From an uncultured Pelagibacteraceae bacterium (lineage in GTDB: Bacteria; Pseudomonadota; Alphaproteobacteria; Pelagibacterales; Pelagibacteraceae), in the NCBI GenBank assembly GCA_902571975.1, contig CACGED010000001.1, positions 93,184 to 157,183 of the forward strand: DNA of 64,000 bases. The letters run 5' to 3'. A program made the position numbers and the translations under genes. Shown piece by piece: positions 34,620-43,911 of this stretch. Within the stretch, counting starts at the first letter, position 1. Every line of letters starts with the position of its first letter. A model generated the notes under the pieces. That model made no database searches. It was not told the origin of the DNA and saw only the letters and a program-made list of their open reading frames with translations.

Positions 34620-35021
34620 ATGAGAGATCCTAATAACCCATGTTTATTTTGCAATATATCCAACAATGATTTCGAACTAGAGAATGAATTGGCCTACGCA
34701 AGCTATGATACTTACCCAGTTTCTAAGTATCATGCTTTAATTGTTCCAAAGAGACATGTAGAAAATTATTTTGAACTAAACAATGAAGAAGTTCTTGCTT
34801 GTGATGCACTTCTAAAAGAACTTAAAAAAAAACTTGAATATAAAGATAATACAATTGAAGGATTTAATGTTGGGTCAAACTCTGGCAAAATTGCAGGACA
34901 ATCAATTAATCATTGTCATATACATTTGATTCCAAGAAGATCGGGAGACGTTGATAATCCCCAAGGTGGCGTAAGAAGCGTAATTGCCTCCAAACAACAT
35001 TATGTGCGTAAAACCAAATAA
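34620..35021 (+). CDS. HIT-family nucleotide hydrolase
   Basis: A 133-residue histidine-triad protein: CLFCNIS at the start, VSKYHALIVPKRHVENYF, and the catalytic NHCHIHLIPRR (His-X-His-X-His). It probably hydrolyses dinucleoside polyphosphates or nucleoside phosphoramidates. Begins five bases after pabC. Confidence 0.92.
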   Translation: MRDPNNPCLFCNISNNDFELENELAYASYDTYPVSKYHALIVPKRHVENYFELNNEEVLACDALLKELKKKLEYKDNTIEGFNVGSNSGKIAGQSINHCHIHLIPRRSGDVDNPQGGVRSVIASKQHYVRKTK

Positions 35022-35117
35022 TAATTACGTTTATAAGCTGTTGAAATGTCATTATATCGCGGTTGATCTATTTAAATAAGTGTACTAGAAATCTTATGCG
35101 GAAGGAACAAATTCACA

Positions 35118-35918
35118 ATGATATCAACTAATCCATTTTTAATACTTGCTGAGACTGTACCACCATTTTTGATGCAATCTTTTGTTATTTTAATGGGTTT
35201 ACTAATTCTAGTTGGAACAGTTATGGATATTATCCATAAAAAAAATGTGAAGTATTTCTTTAATAATGCAAAAAAAGCAAAATTATCAGCTACAAAAACA
35301 TTATCAACAGGAGAGAGAATATCTGTAATTTCAAAAACCATAGCAAGCGACATTGCCACTACATCAGAACTTGGAGCCGGTAAAAGAAGAGTTGCGCATG
35401 TAATGGGAATGTATGGAACTATACTTTTTTGGGTAGGTTCAGTTGTAATGATCTTCTTTTATACATCTCCAGGATCTGCAACACCTGCAGTATGGCCAAT
35501 GATATGGCATATTGGAGCAGCACTAACCGTATTAGGAGGATCTTGGTTTTGGTTCTTTTTAAGAGTTGATGTTTATTCTGAGGCACAACCTTGGTTTAGA
35601 ATGATTAAAGCTGACTTATTTGTTTTAGCATTAATAGCATCATCTTTATTTGGTTTAATATGGTCTTATCTTCAATCACTAAATCTTGTTGGAAGATATG
35701 ATGATATGGTTTTCTTAGCATTATTCATTGTTGCAAATCTAGTTTTATTTGGTGGAGTATATTGGTCAAAATTTGCTCATATGTTTTATAAACCTGGCGC
35801 AGCAATACAAAAAAATTTAGCAGAAGCTGATGGTTCTAGAGATAATCTACCACCAGAAGCAGATGCACCTGAGCAATTTGGCTTAGGTATAAAAAGAGAA
35901 GAGCCAAAACACTATTAA
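35118..35918 (+). CDS. aprM: AprM-like membrane anchor of adenylylsulfate reductase
   Basis: A 266-residue protein with about five to six membrane helices (near 15-33, 95-115, 120-140, 150-170, 180-205) and a polar C-terminal tail. HVMGMYGTILFWVGSV and WHIGAALTVLGGSWFWFFLRVDVY contain spaced His/Trp residues as in electron-transfer membrane subunits. It immediately precedes aprB and aprA. In sulfur-oxidising bacteria AprM replaces Qmo as the quinone-linked partner, so that role is inferred. Confidence 0.8.
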   Translation: MISTNPFLILAETVPPFLMQSFVILMGLLILVGTVMDIIHKKNVKYFFNNAKKAKLSATKTLSTGERISVISKTIASDIATTSELGAGKRRVAHVMGMYGTILFWVGSVVMIFFYTSPGSATPAVWPMIWHIGAALTVLGGSWFWFFLRVDVYSEAQPWFRMIKADLFVLALIASSLFGLIWSYLQSLNLVGRYDDMVFLALFIVANLVLFGGVYWSKFAHMFYKPGAAIQKNLAEADGSRDNLPPEADAPEQFGLGIKREEPKHY

Positions 35919-35952
35919 TATGATAAAAATTATAAAGGAGAAAAATTAAATT

Positions 35953-36423
35953 ATGTCAACTTTTGTATATATGACTCGATGCGATGGCTGTGGTCATTGC
36001 GTAGATATTTGCCCATCAGATATAATGCATATCGATGAAACAATAAGAAGAGCAAAGAATATTGAACCAAACTTTTGTTGGGAGTGCTATTCGTGTGTGA
36101 AAGCATGCCCTAATCATGCAATTGATGTAAGAGGTTATGCAGATTTTGCACCAATGGGACACAGCGTAAGAGTTAGACGTGAAGAAGAAAAAGGAACCAT
36201 CTCATGGAAGATAAAATTTAGAAATGGAACTACAAAAGATTTTGTATCTCCAATCACAACTAAACCTTGGGGAAAGTTTATTCCAAAACTTGCGGAAGGA
36301 GATAAACCAAATCAAGGAGAGATAAATTCTCAAAGATTATACACTGAGCCAGAAGGTCTAAATATTGATGGAGAACTACCATCAGTTCCTAAAGAAACTT
36401 TCAAAAAGGGAGTTTATTACTAA
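35953..36423 (+). CDS. aprB: Adenylylsulfate reductase beta subunit
   Basis: A 156-residue ferredoxin-like subunit. Two [4Fe-4S] sites are visible: Cys10, 13, 16, 20 and Cys42, 45, 48, 52, each ending in CP. The C-terminal tail (YTEPEGLNIDGELPSVPKET) is the extended arm that wraps AprA in this family. A good AAGGAG site precedes it. Its last base is shared with the aprA start (TAATGG). Confidence 0.94.
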   Translation: MSTFVYMTRCDGCGHCVDICPSDIMHIDETIRRAKNIEPNFCWECYSCVKACPNHAIDVRGYADFAPMGHSVRVRREEEKGTISWKIKFRNGTTKDFVSPITTKPWGKFIPKLAEGDKPNQGEINSQRLYTEPEGLNIDGELPSVPKETFKKGVYY

Positions 36424-38285
36424 TGGCTAAACATAAAACACATTATGAGGATTGTGACGTTCTAGTAGTAGGAGGTGGAATGGCTGGAACGGGTGCTGCT
36501 TTTGAAGCAAGGCACTGGGGTAGAGATTTGAAAATTGTTTGTGTTGAAAAAGCAAACATAGATAGAAGCGGTGCGGTTGCTCAAGGATTGTATGCAATTA
36601 ACTGCTACATGGGTATGCAATGGGGTGAAAACCAACCTGAAGATCACGTTAGATATGCACGTAATGATTTAATGGGAATGGTGAGAGAAGATTTAGGTTA
36701 TGATATGGCGCGTCATGTAGACTCAACTGTCCACATGTTTGATGAGTGGGGCCTGCCAATGATGAAAAATGAAAAAACTGGTCGTTACCTGAGGGAAGGT
36801 AAATGGCAAATCATGATTCATGGTGAAAGTTACAAACCAATAGTAGCTGAAGCTGCCAAAAAATCAGCTGACAAAATTTACAATAGAATAATGATCACTC
36901 ATCTTTTAATGGATGAAGAAAAAGAAAATAGAGTAGGTGGAGCTGTTGGGTTTAATATGAGAACAGGTGATTTTCATGTTTTCAGAGCAAAAACAGTTAT
37001 AGTTGCAGCTGGTGGAGCATCTCACATATTTAAGCCGAGAGCTGTTGGAGAAGGTATGGGGAGAACTTGGTATGCTCCTTGGAGTAATGGTTCGGCATAT
37101 GCACTTCCAATTGCAGCAGGAGCTAAAATGACTCAAATGGAGAACAGAATTGTATTATGTAGATTTAAAGATGGATACGGTCCTGTTGGCGCATATTTCC
37201 TACATTTAAAAACTTATACTCAAAATGCTAATGGGGAAAACTATGAAAAGAAATGGTATGAACAAACTAAAGAATTGGTTGGTGAATATATTGACCATCA
37301 CCCAACCCCTACATGTTTAAGAAATCATGCATTTATTCAAGAAACTATGGCAGGTGGAGGCCCAATTCATATGGTCACTACAGAGGCTTTCCAAGATCCA
37401 CATTTAGAAACTGTTGGTTGGGAAAACTTCTTAGGGATGACAGTTGGTCAGGCTGTTGTTTGGGCATCACAGAATATTGATCCTAAATACACAAATCCAG
37501 AACTTACTACATCTGAGCCTTACGTTATGGGTTCACATGCTACATGTTCAGGGGCATGGGTAAGTGGACCAGAAGATCTATCACCACCAGAATATTTCTG
37601 GGGTTACAACAGAATGTTAACAATTGAGGGACTTTTTGGAGCTGGAGACACTGTAGGAGGAAGCGCACATAAATTTTCTTCAGGATCATTTACTGAAGGT
37701 CGGTTAGCCGCAAAAGCTGCAGTAAAATATATTGAAGATCAAAAAGCTAATGATATTAAAGTAAGTGAAAAGCAATGTGAGGATTTTAAAACAGCTGTTT
37801 ATAAACCACTTGAAAATTATACTGTTGGAAGAAATGAGATAACCGGAGGAACTGTTTCACCTAGTTATATATCTCCAATTCAAGGACTTCAAAGACTTCA
37901 AAGAATTATGGATGAATACGTTGGAGGAATTGCTACAAACTATATGACCAACGCAAATATGCTTAAAAAGGGTCTAGAATTACTTAAATGGCTTGAAGAG
38001 GATTTAGAAAATGTTGGAGCAGAGGACTATCATCAGCTAATGAGAGCTTGGGAACTTAAACATAGAGCTTTAACTTCTCAATGCGTAACAGAACACACTA
38101 TGTTCAGAGAAGAAACTAGATGGCCAGGCTACTATTACAGAGGTGACCATATGAAACTTGATGATGATAATTGGCACTGTCTGACAGTTTCTAGACGTGA
38201 TCCTAAAACTGGTAAATTTTCAATGGAGAAAGTGCCCGTTTATCATATTGTGGATGAGAACGAGAAGAAAAAAGAAGCTTCTTAA
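36423..38285 (+). CDS. aprA: Adenylylsulfate reductase alpha subunit
   Basis: A 620-residue flavoprotein of the fumarate reductase superfamily. FAD motif VVGGGMAGTGAAFEA at residues 14-28, GGGPIHMVTTEAFQDPH, the active-site-like RNHAFIQET region, and GLFGAGDTVGGSAHKFSSGS near residue 400. In this setting it runs in the oxidative direction: sulfite plus AMP to APS with electrons to AprB/AprM. Sulfite would come from Xsc and SuyAB. No ATP sulfurylase is visible in the window. Confidence 0.95.
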   Translation: MAKHKTHYEDCDVLVVGGGMAGTGAAFEARHWGRDLKIVCVEKANIDRSGAVAQGLYAINCYMGMQWGENQPEDHVRYARNDLMGMVREDLGYDMARHVDSTVHMFDEWGLPMMKNEKTGRYLREGKWQIMIHGESYKPIVAEAAKKSADKIYNRIMITHLLMDEEKENRVGGAVGFNMRTGDFHVFRAKTVIVAAGGASHIFKPRAVGEGMGRTWYAPWSNGSAYALPIAAGAKMTQMENRIVLCRFKDGYGPVGAYFLHLKTYTQNANGENYEKKWYEQTKELVGEYIDHHPTPTCLRNHAFIQETMAGGGPIHMVTTEAFQDPHLETVGWENFLGMTVGQAVVWASQNIDPKYTNPELTTSEPYVMGSHATCSGAWVSGPEDLSPPEYFWGYNRMLTIEGLFGAGDTVGGSAHKFSSGSFTEGRLAAKAAVKYIEDQKANDIKVSEKQCEDFKTAVYKPLENYTVGRNEITGGTVSPSYISPIQGLQRLQRIMDEYVGGIATNYMTNANMLKKGLELLKWLEEDLENVGAEDYHQLMRAWELKHRALTSQCVTEHTMFREETRWPGYYYRGDHMKLDDDNWHCLTVSRRDPKTGKFSMEKVPVYHIVDENEKKKEAS

Positions 38286-38301
38286 TTGAAACAAATCAGA
38301 A

Positions 38302-38652
38302 ATGGCTCTTTTAGATAAATCCGACGAGGAAATTATTAAAATTGCAGAACCTATGTGGGCCAACCTAGTTAAGTCCTCTAATATTAAAGATTACGGTGGA
38401 TTTACTCGAGATTTGTCGTCTCAAATGATGTATGGCGCTAATGAAGTTGAACTCGGAAAACAATGGGCAAATAATGAGTTGATTTCAAGCTTAGCTGAGG
38501 GATGTAAAGCTATAGGCTGTCTAAGAAGAGGTCTTTACATAACTGTTTTATATAAACAGACTAGCACGAAGATACCTGGAGACTTTCTAGGAAGATTAGT
38601 TCTTGGAGAAGAGGGAGATGAAGTTAAAGTCTTTGGTGCAACAATTTTCTAA
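38302..38652 (+). CDS. Uncharacterised protein in the apr operon
   Basis: A 116-residue soluble protein, 16 bases after aprA. WANNELISSLAEGCKAIGCLRRGLYITVLYKQTS contains two Cys and an Arg pair. No family recognised by eye. Position suggests a function with AprBA, for example assembly or sulfite/AMP handling, but nothing in the sequence proves it. Confidence 0.7.
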   Translation: MALLDKSDEEIIKIAEPMWANLVKSSNIKDYGGFTRDLSSQMMYGANEVELGKQWANNELISSLAEGCKAIGCLRRGLYITVLYKQTSTKIPGDFLGRLVLGEEGDEVKVFGATIF

Positions 38653-38703
38653 ATATTTTTAAAAAATATTTGCATTTATTACAACTTGTGGTATTCCGCG
38701 AGT

Positions 38704-38850
38704 ATGCTTCAAATAATAAATGATAATTTAAAAAAACTTCCTTTATTCTTTGAAAATCAACTAAGTAAAATAATTAAATCATTTTTATATCTATTTATCT
38801 TCTTTGCTTGGGGCATAATTCTTCTTAGTACTGCTCAGAATTTTATCTAA
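38704..38850 (+). CDS. 48-residue membrane protein between apr and tauE
   Basis: A short ORF starting MLQIINDNLKKLPLFFENQL with one predicted membrane helix (FLYLFIFFAWGIILLS) near the C-terminus. No clear ribosome site. It sits between the apr operon and the TauE-like exporter gene in the only sizeable gap of this operon, on the same strand. Unrecognised. Confidence 0.45.
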   Translation: MLQIINDNLKKLPLFFENQLSKIIKSFLYLFIFFAWGIILLSTAQNFI

Positions 38851-38900
38851 AAATAATCATATTTATTGACTTTGTATTCCTAGAAGAATAATTACTTAAA

Positions 38901-39986
38901 ATGGAGTATTTTCTTCCAATCGCACAAGTCGAAATTAATTTACTTTTTATATTTGGTCTAAGTTTAGTTGTAGGAATTTTGTCTGGTTTGTTTGGAGTTG
39001 GTGGTGGATTTTTGATGACACCCTTTTTAATTTTTTTAGGTGTACCCCCTATTTATGCAGTTCCGAATGAAGCTAGTAATATTTTAGGAACTTCTGTCTC
39101 TGGATCTACAACTCATTATCTTAAAGGAACACTTGATTATAAAATGGGTTTTATGATTGTAATTGGCGGAACTGTCGGAACAATACTTGGAATTATAACT
39201 TTTTCATATTTCAAAGATATTGGAAAAATCAATGTAGTCATCTCCTTAGCTTATATGTACATCCTTGCAATTTTAGGAACCTTTATGCTGATACAAGGAG
39301 TGTCAGAAATTGATAAAGCAAGAAAAAAAATAACTGAAAGAAAAAAGTTACATAAACATTATTGGATACATGGTCTTCCTTTAAGAATGCGTTTTAAAAA
39401 GTCACAACTTTATGAAAGCGCATTTACACCAATAATAATTGGTTTGATAGTTGGTTTTATCGCTGCAATTATGGGAATAGGTGGTGCTTTTATTTTGGTT
39501 CCAGCAATGATTTATATTATTGGGATGCCAACAAGATTAATTCCAGGGACTTCACTTTTTGTAACAATATTTATAAGTGCCATTGTAACAATTTTGCATG
39601 CTTTAAATTATGGAACTATAGATTTAATTTTAGTTACTGTTTTAATTTTAGGTTCGATAATCGGTGTTCAGTTTGGTCAAAAAATTGGCGAAAAAATTGA
39701 TAGCTCAGAATTTAAAACTATTTTAGCAATATTATTACTATTAGTTGGTATAGCAATTGCTTATGATACTTTTATTAAAGATGAAAAAACAGTAAACACT
39801 ATTGTTAATGGTACTAATAATTTAGGACCACTAAGTGAATTTATATTAAACTTTTCTAGAGATTTGCCAGTATTTTATGGTCTAACATCTGTACTTCTTG
39901 CTGTTGTTCTGGGTGTTGGAGCTGCAATGATTAGAAGAGTTTATTCTAATTGGGATGATAAAAGATTAGCAAAATTAAAAAAATAA
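38901..39986 (+). CDS. tauE: TauE/SafE family exporter, putative sulfite permease
   Basis: A 361-residue membrane protein with two homologous blocks: GILSGLFGVGGGFLMTPFLIF at about residues 25-45 and GFIAAIMGIGGAFILVPAMIY near 188-208, the TauE/SafE/YfcA hallmark. The loop between the halves is extended and basic (KARKKITERKKLHKHYWIHG). In sulfonate users TauE exports sulfite or sulfoacetate. Lying between aprMBA and suyBA-xsc, sulfite export is the best inference. Confidence 0.88.
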   Translation: MEYFLPIAQVEINLLFIFGLSLVVGILSGLFGVGGGFLMTPFLIFLGVPPIYAVPNEASNILGTSVSGSTTHYLKGTLDYKMGFMIVIGGTVGTILGIITFSYFKDIGKINVVISLAYMYILAILGTFMLIQGVSEIDKARKKITERKKLHKHYWIHGLPLRMRFKKSQLYESAFTPIIIGLIVGFIAAIMGIGGAFILVPAMIYIIGMPTRLIPGTSLFVTIFISAIVTILHALNYGTIDLILVTVLILGSIIGVQFGQKIGEKIDSSEFKTILAILLLLVGIAIAYDTFIKDEKTVNTIVNGTNNLGPLSEFILNFSRDLPVFYGLTSVLLAVVLGVGAAMIRRVYSNWDDKRLAKLKK

Positions 39987-41153
39987 TTAGGCGCTTCTAT
40001 ATAATTTAGTCATAACAAACTCTTTATGACCAAGAGCTTCAGCACAAGTTAATCTTCCATTAGCAACCTTTAAAGTTGATTTGATTAACTCATCTCCTGC
40101 TTGGCTCAAATTCATTTCTCTAGATAAAATTTTAGAAACGTCCACATCAATATGTTCACTCATAGTTTTTGCGGTAAGAGGATTTGCTGTCAATTTAATC
40201 ACAGGTTCTATAGGATTTCCTATAATATTTCCTTGTCCAGTTGGGAATAAATGAATATTAAAACCACCTGCAGCTTGTAAAGTAACACATTCTGCAGCAG
40301 CTGACGAAGTATCCATGAAGTACAATCCCGCACCTTTTGTCGGTTCCTCGGCTGGCTCTAGAACATCAATAAATTGACATCCTCCTATTTTCTGAAAATT
40401 ACCAAATGCTTTTTCTTCAATAGTAGTTAATCCACCAGCAATATTACCTGCAGTTGGTTGACTTTCTGATAAATCATCTGTTGCTTCTTTAAGAATAAAA
40501 TCATTATAATCATTCCATGTTTTTTTAAACTTTGCTTGAGCCTCAGGTGTCTTACCTCTTTTTTCACAAACTGTTTCAGCACCTGTAAGTTCAGAAGTTT
40601 CACCAAAGCATAAGTGAACACCTAAAGGTTCTAATTTATCCATTAGATTTCCAACTGTTGGATTAGATGCTAATCCTGATGTTGTATCAGACTCTCCACA
40701 TTTTACTGAAATCCATAAATCACTCATTGGACACTCTTCTCTTTGTTTTTCAGATGCCCACATTGAAAACTCTTGTGCTTTTTTTGAAACTTTAGCAATA
40801 GTATCTATATCTCCAACTCCTTCTATACTAAATCCTTCGACTGGTTTGCCAGTTGTCGCTATTGCATCTACAATTCTTTTTGTCCATTTAGGCTCAATAC
40901 CTATAACTATAACAGCTGCAACATTTGGATTTTTTCCTGTCCCAATCATTGTTCTAAAATGAAGATCTAAGTCTGCACCAAATTGAAGTCGCCCATAAGA
41001 GTGAGGGAGTGCTATTGTGCCTTTTATATTATTTGCTACTGCTTCTGCACATGCATTTGATATATCATCTACAGGAAGAATAATTACGTGATTACGTGTT
41101 CCAGCACGACCATTTTCCCTTTTATATCCTAAAAAACTTTTTGGAATTTCCAT
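39987..41153 (-). CDS. suyB: Sulfolactate sulfo-lyase large subunit (UxaA family)
   Basis: A 388-residue protein of the altronate/galactarate dehydratase C-terminal family: [20 protein letters not shown] at the start, [28 protein letters not shown] and [22 protein letters not shown]. SuyB with the small SuyA subunit cleaves (R)-3-sulfolactate to pyruvate and sulfite. Adjacent xsc, tauE and apr favour this over altronate dehydratase, which normally sits among uronate genes. Three bases separate it from suyA. Confidence 0.82.
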   Translation of the reverse strand: MEIPKSFLGYKRENGRAGTRNHVIILPVDDISNACAEAVANNIKGTIALPHSYGRLQFGADLDLHFRTMIGTGKNPNVAAVIVIGIEPKWTKRIVDAIATTGKPVEGFSIEGVGDIDTIAKVSKKAQEFSMWASEKQREECPMSDLWISVKCGESDTTSGLASNPTVGNLMDKLEPLGVHLCFGETSELTGAETVCEKRGKTPEAQAKFKKTWNDYNDFILKEATDDLSESQPTAGNIAGGLTTIEEKAFGNFQKIGGCQFIDVLEPAEEPTKGAGLYFMDTSSAAAECVTLQAAGGFNIHLFPTGQGNIIGNPIEPVIKLTANPLTAKTMSEHIDVDVSKILSREMNLSQAGDELIKSTLKVANGRLTCAEALGHKEFVMTKLYRSA

Positions 41154-41156
41154 TTA

Positions 41157-41444
41157 TTACCACTTTTTTGTTTTTACGTTATGAACATGAACATGTTCAC
41201 CTTTTTTAATATTTTTAACTACTTTCCCAATATCATGACCATATTTCAAAATAGTATCACCTTCATTTAGATCTGCCATTGCAATCTTATGACCCAATGG
41301 TATTTCGTCTTTTGATTGTATTGAAACAGACTTATCGTTTTCCATTATCCAACAATTACAATCTTGTTCTGGGGTTATTTTCTCTATAACAACTACGCCA
41401 ACGTTGTCTTTTTCATCATGTATTATTATATCAGTATTTGACAT
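41157..41444 (-). CDS. suyA: Sulfolactate sulfo-lyase small subunit (SAF domain)
   Basis: A 95-residue SAF-domain protein; IPLGHKIAMADLNEGDTILK followed by YGHDIGKVVKNIKKGEHVHV is the UxaA N-terminal/SuyA signature. It forms the active enzyme with SuyB. Divergent from xsc across 90 bases, so both sulfite-releasing enzymes may share control. Confidence 0.85.
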   Translation of the reverse strand: MSNTDIIIHDEKDNVGVVVIEKITPEQDCNCWIMENDKSVSIQSKDEIPLGHKIAMADLNEGDTILKYGHDIGKVVKNIKKGEHVHVHNVKTKKW

Positions 41445-41534
41445 TGTGACGATTTCTTTATTTGAAATTCGCTAAATCTTATATATTAATCGGTCACTTT
41501 GACAATTAAAAAAAAGAATTAGAAAGGCTGAACC

Positions 41535-43319
41535 ATGACAAAAATGACAACTGAAGAAGCATTTATAAAAGTTCTTCAAATGCACGGAATCGAACATTCG
41601 TTTGGAATAATTGGATCAGCTTTTATGGCAATATCGGATTTGTTTCCTAAGGCAGGAATTACTTTTTGGGATGTTGCTCATGAGACTAATGGTGGTTTAA
41701 TTGCAGACGGATACACAAGAGCAACCGGAAAAATGTCAATGGTGATTGCTCAAAATGGGCCAGGAATTACTGGATTAGTTACACCAATTAAAACTGCTTA
41801 CTGGAACCATACACCTTTATTATTAGTTACTCCCCAAGCAGCAAATAAAACTATGGGTCAAGGTGGTTTTCAAGAAGTAGAACAGATGAATTTATTTAAA
41901 GATATGGTTTGCTATCAAGAGGAAGTGAGAGACCCTTCAAGAATGGCAGAGGTATTAAATAGAGTAATAGAAAAAGCATTTAGAGGTTCTGCGCCAGCCC
42001 AAATAAATGTACCAAGAGATTATTGGACACAAGTAATTGATATTGAATTACCACCAATTGTAAGATTTGAAAGACAAGGCGGAGGAAAAGAAGCAATTGA
42101 AAAAGCCGCAAAGCTTTTATCTAATGCAAAATTCCCAGTTATATTATCTGGAGCGGGTGTAGTAATTGGTAATGCAATTGATGAATGTAAAAAGTTAGCT
42201 GAGAAGTTAGATGCCCCAGTATGTAATGGTTATCAACACAATGATAGCTTTCCTGGCAGTCATCCTTTAGCAGTGGGACCATTAGGCTATAATGGATCTA
42301 AAGCTGGCATGGAATTAATTTCAAAAGCAGATGTAGTTTTAGCATTAGGAACAAGATTAAATCCATTTTCAACTTTACCAGGATATGGAATTGATTATTG
42401 GCCAAAAGATGCAACTATTATTCAAGTCGACATGAATCCAGATAGAATTGGACTAACAAAAAAAGTCACAGTTGGTATTTGTGGAGATTCAAAGATGGTT
42501 TCGCAGCAAATTTTAGAGAAGCTTTCTCCTACAGCAGGAGATAATGGTAGAGAGGAAAGAAAAAATTTAATTCATCAAACAAAATCTGCATGGTTACAAA
42601 CTCTCACAAGTTTAGATCATGAAGACGATGATCCAGGTACTGTTTGGAATAAAGAAGCTAGAGAAAGAGATGCAGACAGAATGTCCCCAAGACAAGCTTG
42701 GAGAGCAATACAGGCTGGAATGCCAGATGATGTAATTATTTCAAGTGATATTGGAAATAATTGTGCAATAGGTAATGCATACCCAACTTTTGAGAAACCA
42801 AGAAAATATTTGGCTCCAGGTTTATTTGGACCATGCGGTTATGGCTTTCCATCTATTTTAGGTGCAAAAATAGGATGCCCTGATACACCTGTGATTGGTT
42901 TTGCTGGAGATGGAGCTTTTGGAATTAGTATGAATGAAATGAGTTCTTGCGCAAGAGAAGAATGGCCAGCAATCACAATGGTTATATTTAGAAATTATCA
43001 ATGGGGAGCAGAAAAAAGAAATTCTATACTTTGGTTTGATGATAATTTTATTGGAACCGAACTAGATCCTGAATTAAGTTATGCTAAAGTTGCTAATGCT
43101 TGTGGTTTAAAAGGTATTGCAGTTAAAACAATGGATGAGACCACAGCAGCAATAAAACAGTCATGTGAAGATCAAAAAAAAGGAATTACAACTTTTATAG
43201 AGGTTATTCTTAACCAAGAATTAGGTGAACCATTCAGAAGAGATGCAATGAAGAAACCCGTTGAGGTTGCGGGCATTTCCAAAAGAGATATGAAGCCACA
43301 AAAAGTCTTAAATAATTAA
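41535..43319 (+). CDS. xsc: Sulfoacetaldehyde acetyltransferase
   Basis: A 594-residue ThDP enzyme. The N-terminal ThDP glutamate region (SAFMAISDLFPKAGITFWDVAHE), central FAD-like fold domain, and the C-terminal ThDP motif GFAGDGAFGISMNEMS are seen; the stretch RNYQWGAEKRNSILWFDDNF is typical of Xsc rather than acetolactate synthase. It converts sulfoacetaldehyde and phosphate to acetyl phosphate and sulfite. Good AGAAAGG ribosome site. Tpa (12.3 kb) makes the substrate and the Pta-like enzyme (2.6 kb) uses the product. Confidence 0.95.
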   Translation: MTKMTTEEAFIKVLQMHGIEHSFGIIGSAFMAISDLFPKAGITFWDVAHETNGGLIADGYTRATGKMSMVIAQNGPGITGLVTPIKTAYWNHTPLLLVTPQAANKTMGQGGFQEVEQMNLFKDMVCYQEEVRDPSRMAEVLNRVIEKAFRGSAPAQINVPRDYWTQVIDIELPPIVRFERQGGGKEAIEKAAKLLSNAKFPVILSGAGVVIGNAIDECKKLAEKLDAPVCNGYQHNDSFPGSHPLAVGPLGYNGSKAGMELISKADVVLALGTRLNPFSTLPGYGIDYWPKDATIIQVDMNPDRIGLTKKVTVGICGDSKMVSQQILEKLSPTAGDNGREERKNLIHQTKSAWLQTLTSLDHEDDDPGTVWNKEARERDADRMSPRQAWRAIQAGMPDDVIISSDIGNNCAIGNAYPTFEKPRKYLAPGLFGPCGYGFPSILGAKIGCPDTPVIGFAGDGAFGISMNEMSSCAREEWPAITMVIFRNYQWGAEKRNSILWFDDNFIGTELDPELSYAKVANACGLKGIAVKTMDETTAAIKQSCEDQKKGITTFIEVILNQELGEPFRRDAMKKPVEVAGISKRDMKPQKVLNN

Positions 43320-43368
43320 AGATTAAATTTAACTTCTTAATTCAAATATAAAGCTATATATTGGTTTC

Positions 43369-43758
43369 ATGGGTCAAACTGATGTTAAGATTGGATCAAA
43401 TAGAAGTTTTGGAATTGTATTTTTTATAGTTTTCTTTCTAATCTCAATTTATCCATTAGTTAATAGTGAAAGTATAAGAATTTGGTCATTAATTGTTTCA
43501 TTAATTTTTTTAACATTGGGAGCAATTAACTCAAAATTATTGAGTCCATTAAATAAGGTGTGGTTTAAATTTGGCTTATTATTGAGTAGAATTATTTCAC
43601 CAATTGTAATGGGAATTATATTTTTTTTAGTTGTTACTCCAATTGCTTTATTAATGAGACTTTTAAAAAAAGATTTACTTAATTTAAAATTTTCTAAAAA
43701 TAATACGTATTGGATTGAAAAATCTGGCCCTAAAAGCAAAATGAAAAATCAATTCTAA
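43369..43758 (+). CDS. SxtJ-family membrane protein
   Basis: A 129-residue protein with three to four helices (FGIVFFIVFFLISIYPLV, WSLIVSLIFLTLGAI, IVMGIIFFLVVTPIALLMRL) and a basic C-terminus. This matches SxtJ-family proteins, small membrane proteins found beside NodU-type carbamoyltransferases. Function unknown. DUF5989 gene starts four bases downstream. Confidence 0.75.
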   Translation: MGQTDVKIGSNRSFGIVFFIVFFLISIYPLVNSESIRIWSLIVSLIFLTLGAINSKLLSPLNKVWFKFGLLLSRIISPIVMGIIFFLVVTPIALLMRLLKKDLLNLKFSKNNTYWIEKSGPKSKMKNQF

Positions 43759-43761
43759 TTT

Positions 43762-43911
43762 ATGAGCTTTATAAGAGAATTTTGGGAGTTTTTGAAAATA
43801 AGAAAAAAATATTGGTTACTGCCAATTATATTAGTACTAGTATTATTTGGCGGTTTAATCGTACTTAGCCAAGGTTCAGCAGTTGCACCTTTTATATATA
43901 CGATTTTTTAA
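43762..43911 (+). CDS. DUF5989 small membrane protein
   Basis: A 49-residue ORF read directly: MSFIREFWEFLKIRKKYWLL, one membrane helix, and the ending GSAVAPFIYTIF. This is the DUF5989 pattern seen between SxtJ and carbamoyltransferase genes in many bacteria. The stop TAA is followed immediately by the carbamoyltransferase GTG start. Confidence 0.85.
   Translation: MSFIREFWEFLKIRKKYWLLPIILVLVLFGGLIVLSQGSAVAPFIYTIF

Noticed and set aside
38651..38671. AT-only palindrome after the apr operon
   Set aside because: In sequence this AT-rich such repeats arise by chance; no GC in the stem, so not called a terminator.
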